Of a DNA stretch of 64,000 bases, positions 61,890 to 64,000 are shown piece by piece. A program made the position numbers and the translations under genes. The stretch spans positions 186,001-250,000 of the forward strand of contig JBCBMY010000007.1 of NCBI GenBank assembly GCA_039822045.1, given 5' to 3'. Each line of letters begins with the position of its first letter. Positions within the stretch are counted from its first letter, which is position 1. The notes under the pieces are model-generated. The model was not told where the DNA came from and did not search any database. It saw only the letters and a program-made list of their open reading frames with translations. This stretch comes from HLUCCA09 sp039822045 (GTDB taxonomy: Bacteria > Pseudomonadota > Alphaproteobacteria > Rhodobacterales > Rhodobacteraceae).

Positions 61890-63923
61890 ATGCTTTCGAG
61901 CGCATATTCTGGCCGATCGGGTAGACGCGGCCTCCAGGTCGGCCGCTGCCCTCGACGCCTGAGTGCGACGGGCGCCCTCATCCAGATGCTCGCGGTCTTG
62001 CTGGTTTTTTGGCTGCCAGTGCCGGCAGCATTTGCCCAGAGCCTTCAGGACATTCTGCAGACCCATCAGGAGGAGGTGGCCAAGCCCGGGCGCCGCTCGG
62101 TTGGTGTGGTGATCGACGATCTGATCGCCAGCGGATTGCCCGAAGTGCCCGATTTCCTGTCCGCCTGGGCGGCACGCGAGGTATGGGTGCGCGAGGAGGA
62201 CGGCCTCTTTTTCTATGCCGAGGAGACGGGCGACGAGACCTATACGCTCTTCGACATCGCCACGCGCGAGCCGGTGGCCGAGGACGTCCCCGAAGACGCG
62301 ATTGACGATGTGCGCCCCAATGGCGGCGTGCGACGGGTGATCGGCACGGCGCTGGTGCAGTTCCAACTGTCCTCGCCCGATATCGCCGTGCGCCGAGGCG
62401 CCGTGGAGGCGCTGGCGCGCGATCTTGAGCCCGGGCAAGTCGGCCCGCTTGAAGCGTCGATCCCCGACGAGCCGGATCCGGCGCTGAAGGCGCGCAAGGA
62501 ACAGCTTTTGGCCTATCTTCAGGCCCGGTTCGGCGAGACGACCGAGGTGCGGGTGGCCGCGCTCGAGAGCCTGTCGGGCGATCTGGCGGTCGAGTCCCGG
62601 GCGGCTCTGAACCAGGTTCTGTCGACCGAGTTCCGCGTCGCGGCGGACGCGCCCGAGGGCCCGCGGCTGGCGCGCCTTCTGGTGCCGGGCGACGACCTGA
62701 CCGACGACGAGGCCTATGCGGCGCTGGTCGACGCGGAGCTGGCGCCGCCTTTCATCGGGGCCGATGCCGTGAAGGCGGCGCTTGAGGCCAACGTGGTTGA
62801 GGGGCGCGTGGGCGGCGTTCCGGTTGCGAGGCTCGATACCGACGCCGCTCGGGCCGAGGCCTATGCCGCGCTTGCCGCCGAGGGCGCCGTGCCGCCCCTG
62901 GTGACGGACGCGGACCGGGCAGCCGCGCTCGCCGACCACAGCTTTTTCGAGCAATATGTCGAGACCGACGAGGCTGTGATCGCGGCCGCCGAGGCGGCGC
63001 TTGCGGCGTCCGAACAACGGGTCGGGATGAACCAGGCGCTGGATCTGGGGCTCGACGCGCTGTCGCTTGCCTCGATCTATTTCCTCGCCGCCATCGGGCT
63101 GGCGGTGACCTTTGGCGTGATGGGCGTGATCAACATGGCCCATGGCGAGTTCATCATGATGGGCGCCTATACGGGCTATGTGGTGCAGCTTTTCGTGCCG
63201 AATTACACCGTGTCGATCCTGATCGCGCTGCCGCTGGCCTTTGCCGTGACCTTCGCGGCGGGCGTGGCGATGGAGCGGCTGGTGATCCGATGGCTCTATC
63301 ATCGGCCGCTGGAGACGCTGCTTGCGACGTTCGGGATCTCCATCGCCCTGCAGCAGCTGGCCAAGAACATCTTCGGGACGCAGGCGCGGCCGCTCACGTC
63401 GCCCTCGTGGCTCGACGGCGCCTGGGTGCTGAATGACGTGGTGTCGATCAGCTATATCCGGATTGCGATCTTCGTGCTGGCGTTGGTTTTCCTGGCGCTG
63501 ATCCTCTTTGTCTTGAACCGGACGCGGCTGGGGCTGGAAGTTCGGGCGGTGACGCAGAACCCCGGCATGGCGGCCTCGATGGGGATCGACCCGGACAGGA
63601 TCAACATGCTGACCTTCGGGCTCGGCTCGGGGATTGCGGGGATCGCGGGCGTGGCCATCGGGCTCTATGCCAAGGTGACGTCTGAGATGGGGGCCGATTA
63701 CATCGTGCAGAGCTTCATGACGGTGGTCGTGGGCGGTGTGGGTAATGTGTGGGGGACGCTGGCCGGTGCGGGGCTGATCGGCATCCTGCAGAAGGGGATC
63801 GAGTGGCTGAACCCGTCGAACACGCTGGCCGCGCAGACGTACATGATCCTCTTCATCATCCTCTTCATTCAGTTTCGGCCCAAGGGCATCGTGGCCCTGA
63901 AGGGCCGCGCGGCGGGGGATTGA
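61890..63923 (+). CDS. urtB: Urea ABC transporter permease UrtB
   Basis: A 677-residue permease. An export signal/hydrophobic segment (LAVLLVFWLPVPAAFAQ) is followed by the long periplasmic domain typical of UrtB (~residues 50-390), then a LivH-type membrane domain with MGVINMAHGEFIMMGAY and the EAA-like GLGSGIAGIAGVAIGL. Starts are uncertain: TTG 61857, ATG 61890 and ATG 61986 are all in frame; 61890 gives positive residues before the hydrophobic stretch. Confidence 0.93.
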   Translation: MLSSAYSGRSGRRGLQVGRCPRRLSATGALIQMLAVLLVFWLPVPAAFAQSLQDILQTHQEEVAKPGRRSVGVVIDDLIASGLPEVPDFLSAWAAREVWVREEDGLFFYAEETGDETYTLFDIATREPVAEDVPEDAIDDVRPNGGVRRVIGTALVQFQLSSPDIAVRRGAVEALARDLEPGQVGPLEASIPDEPDPALKARKEQLLAYLQARFGETTEVRVAALESLSGDLAVESRAALNQVLSTEFRVAADAPEGPRLARLLVPGDDLTDDEAYAALVDAELAPPFIGADAVKAALEANVVEGRVGGVPVARLDTDAARAEAYAALAAEGAVPPLVTDADRAAALADHSFFEQYVETDEAVIAAAEAALAASEQRVGMNQALDLGLDALSLASIYFLAAIGLAVTFGVMGVINMAHGEFIMMGAYTGYVVQLFVPNYTVSILIALPLAFAVTFAAGVAMERLVIRWLYHRPLETLLATFGISIALQQLAKNIFGTQARPLTSPSWLDGAWVLNDVVSISYIRIAIFVLALVFLALILFVLNRTRLGLEVRAVTQNPGMAASMGIDPDRINMLTFGLGSGIAGIAGVAIGLYAKVTSEMGADYIVQSFMTVVVGGVGNVWGTLAGAGLIGILQKGIEWLNPSNTLAAQTYMILFIILFIQFRPKGIVALKGRAAGD

Positions 63924-63926
63924 GGG

Positions 63927-64000
63927 ATGGGCTTGGTGACCAGAGAGCCGGGCGAGCGGCGGCCCGCGGGGTGGCGCTTCCGACGGGCGAACAGGGCGCT
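63927..64000 (+). CDS. urtC: Urea ABC transporter permease UrtC (3' truncated by window)
   Basis: An ATG 3 bp after the urtB stop, with GAGGG immediately upstream, opens a frame (MGLVTREPGERRPAGWRFRR) that runs off the window. Position directly after urtB identifies it as urtC by operon order; too little sequence is visible for domain proof. Confidence 0.6.
   Translation, partial: MGLVTREPGERRPAGWRFRRANRA

Noticed and set aside
61866..63302. 478-residue minus-strand frame
   Set aside because: Antisense of urtB, with no recognisable domain.

Overview
The window comes from the chromosome (or a large replicon) of a high-GC alphaproteobacterium, most likely a Rhodobacterales/Roseobacter-type organism. 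Supporting signs are the 46-residue aa3-type cytochrome oxidase subunit IV, the Q-rich TIGR02302-type membrane protein next to lysA, a long DmdC-type acyl-CoA dehydrogenase, an RTX exoprotein, ETF-ubiquinone oxidoreductase, and genes packed with ATGA overlaps. I saw no rRNA, tRNA, CRISPR array or intact insertion sequence.

1-8.6 kb is a tricarboxylate (tricarballylate/aconitate-type) catabolic island. It holds the end of a TctA-TctB fused permease, a decarboxylating dehydrogenase, a PrpF-type isomerase, a D-2-hydroxyacid dehydrogenase, an AbrB-like membrane protein, an FCD-type GntR regulator and TcuA/TcuB. Palindromic GTATAC/GTATCC sites in front of two transcription units look like operators for the GntR protein. 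8.6-9.8 kb has lower GC and no gene I can support.

9.8-25.6 kb is the unusual part. Three large dynamin-like GTPases are each followed immediately by a small P-loop GTPase that carries a shared W-[CV]-T-x-A-x-Q-A-W-R signature. Downstream, on the same strand, are a small unknown protein, a DUSP23-like phosphatase in frame with a Roadblock/LC7 domain, an unknown protein, a soluble ABC-type ATPase with a C-terminal domain that may be a dead phosphatase, a ferredoxin/FAD-NAD reductase/truncated globin/zinc-ribbon fusion, and a GFA-family protein. I read this as a candidate undescribed membrane-remodelling or stress system: paired dynamin GTPases with Roadblock and phosphatase regulators and a redox/globin arm. 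The joint function is inference.

25.9-47.7 kb is ordinary housekeeping and metabolism: ETF-QO, greA, a GNAT enzyme, azlCD, a cytochrome oxidase small subunit, an MBL hydrolase, a DmdC-like dehydrogenase, the tRNA t6A enzyme, the TIGR02302 protein, lysA, a lytic transglycosylase, a pseudo-receiver protein, a glutathionyl-hydroquinone reductase type GST, a PatB-type lyase, and def, a def-like paralogue and fmt.

47.9-64 kb holds a dioxygenase/esterase pair, an ABC1 kinase, the 5-oxoprolinase operon pxpBCA behind an array of eight helically phased 11-bp repeats, a phosphoesterase-RTX exoprotein, rpe-gph, a YbaY/META periplasmic protein, an Rrf2/NsrR-type regulator, and the start of a urea ABC transporter operon (urtA, urtB, beginning of urtC).
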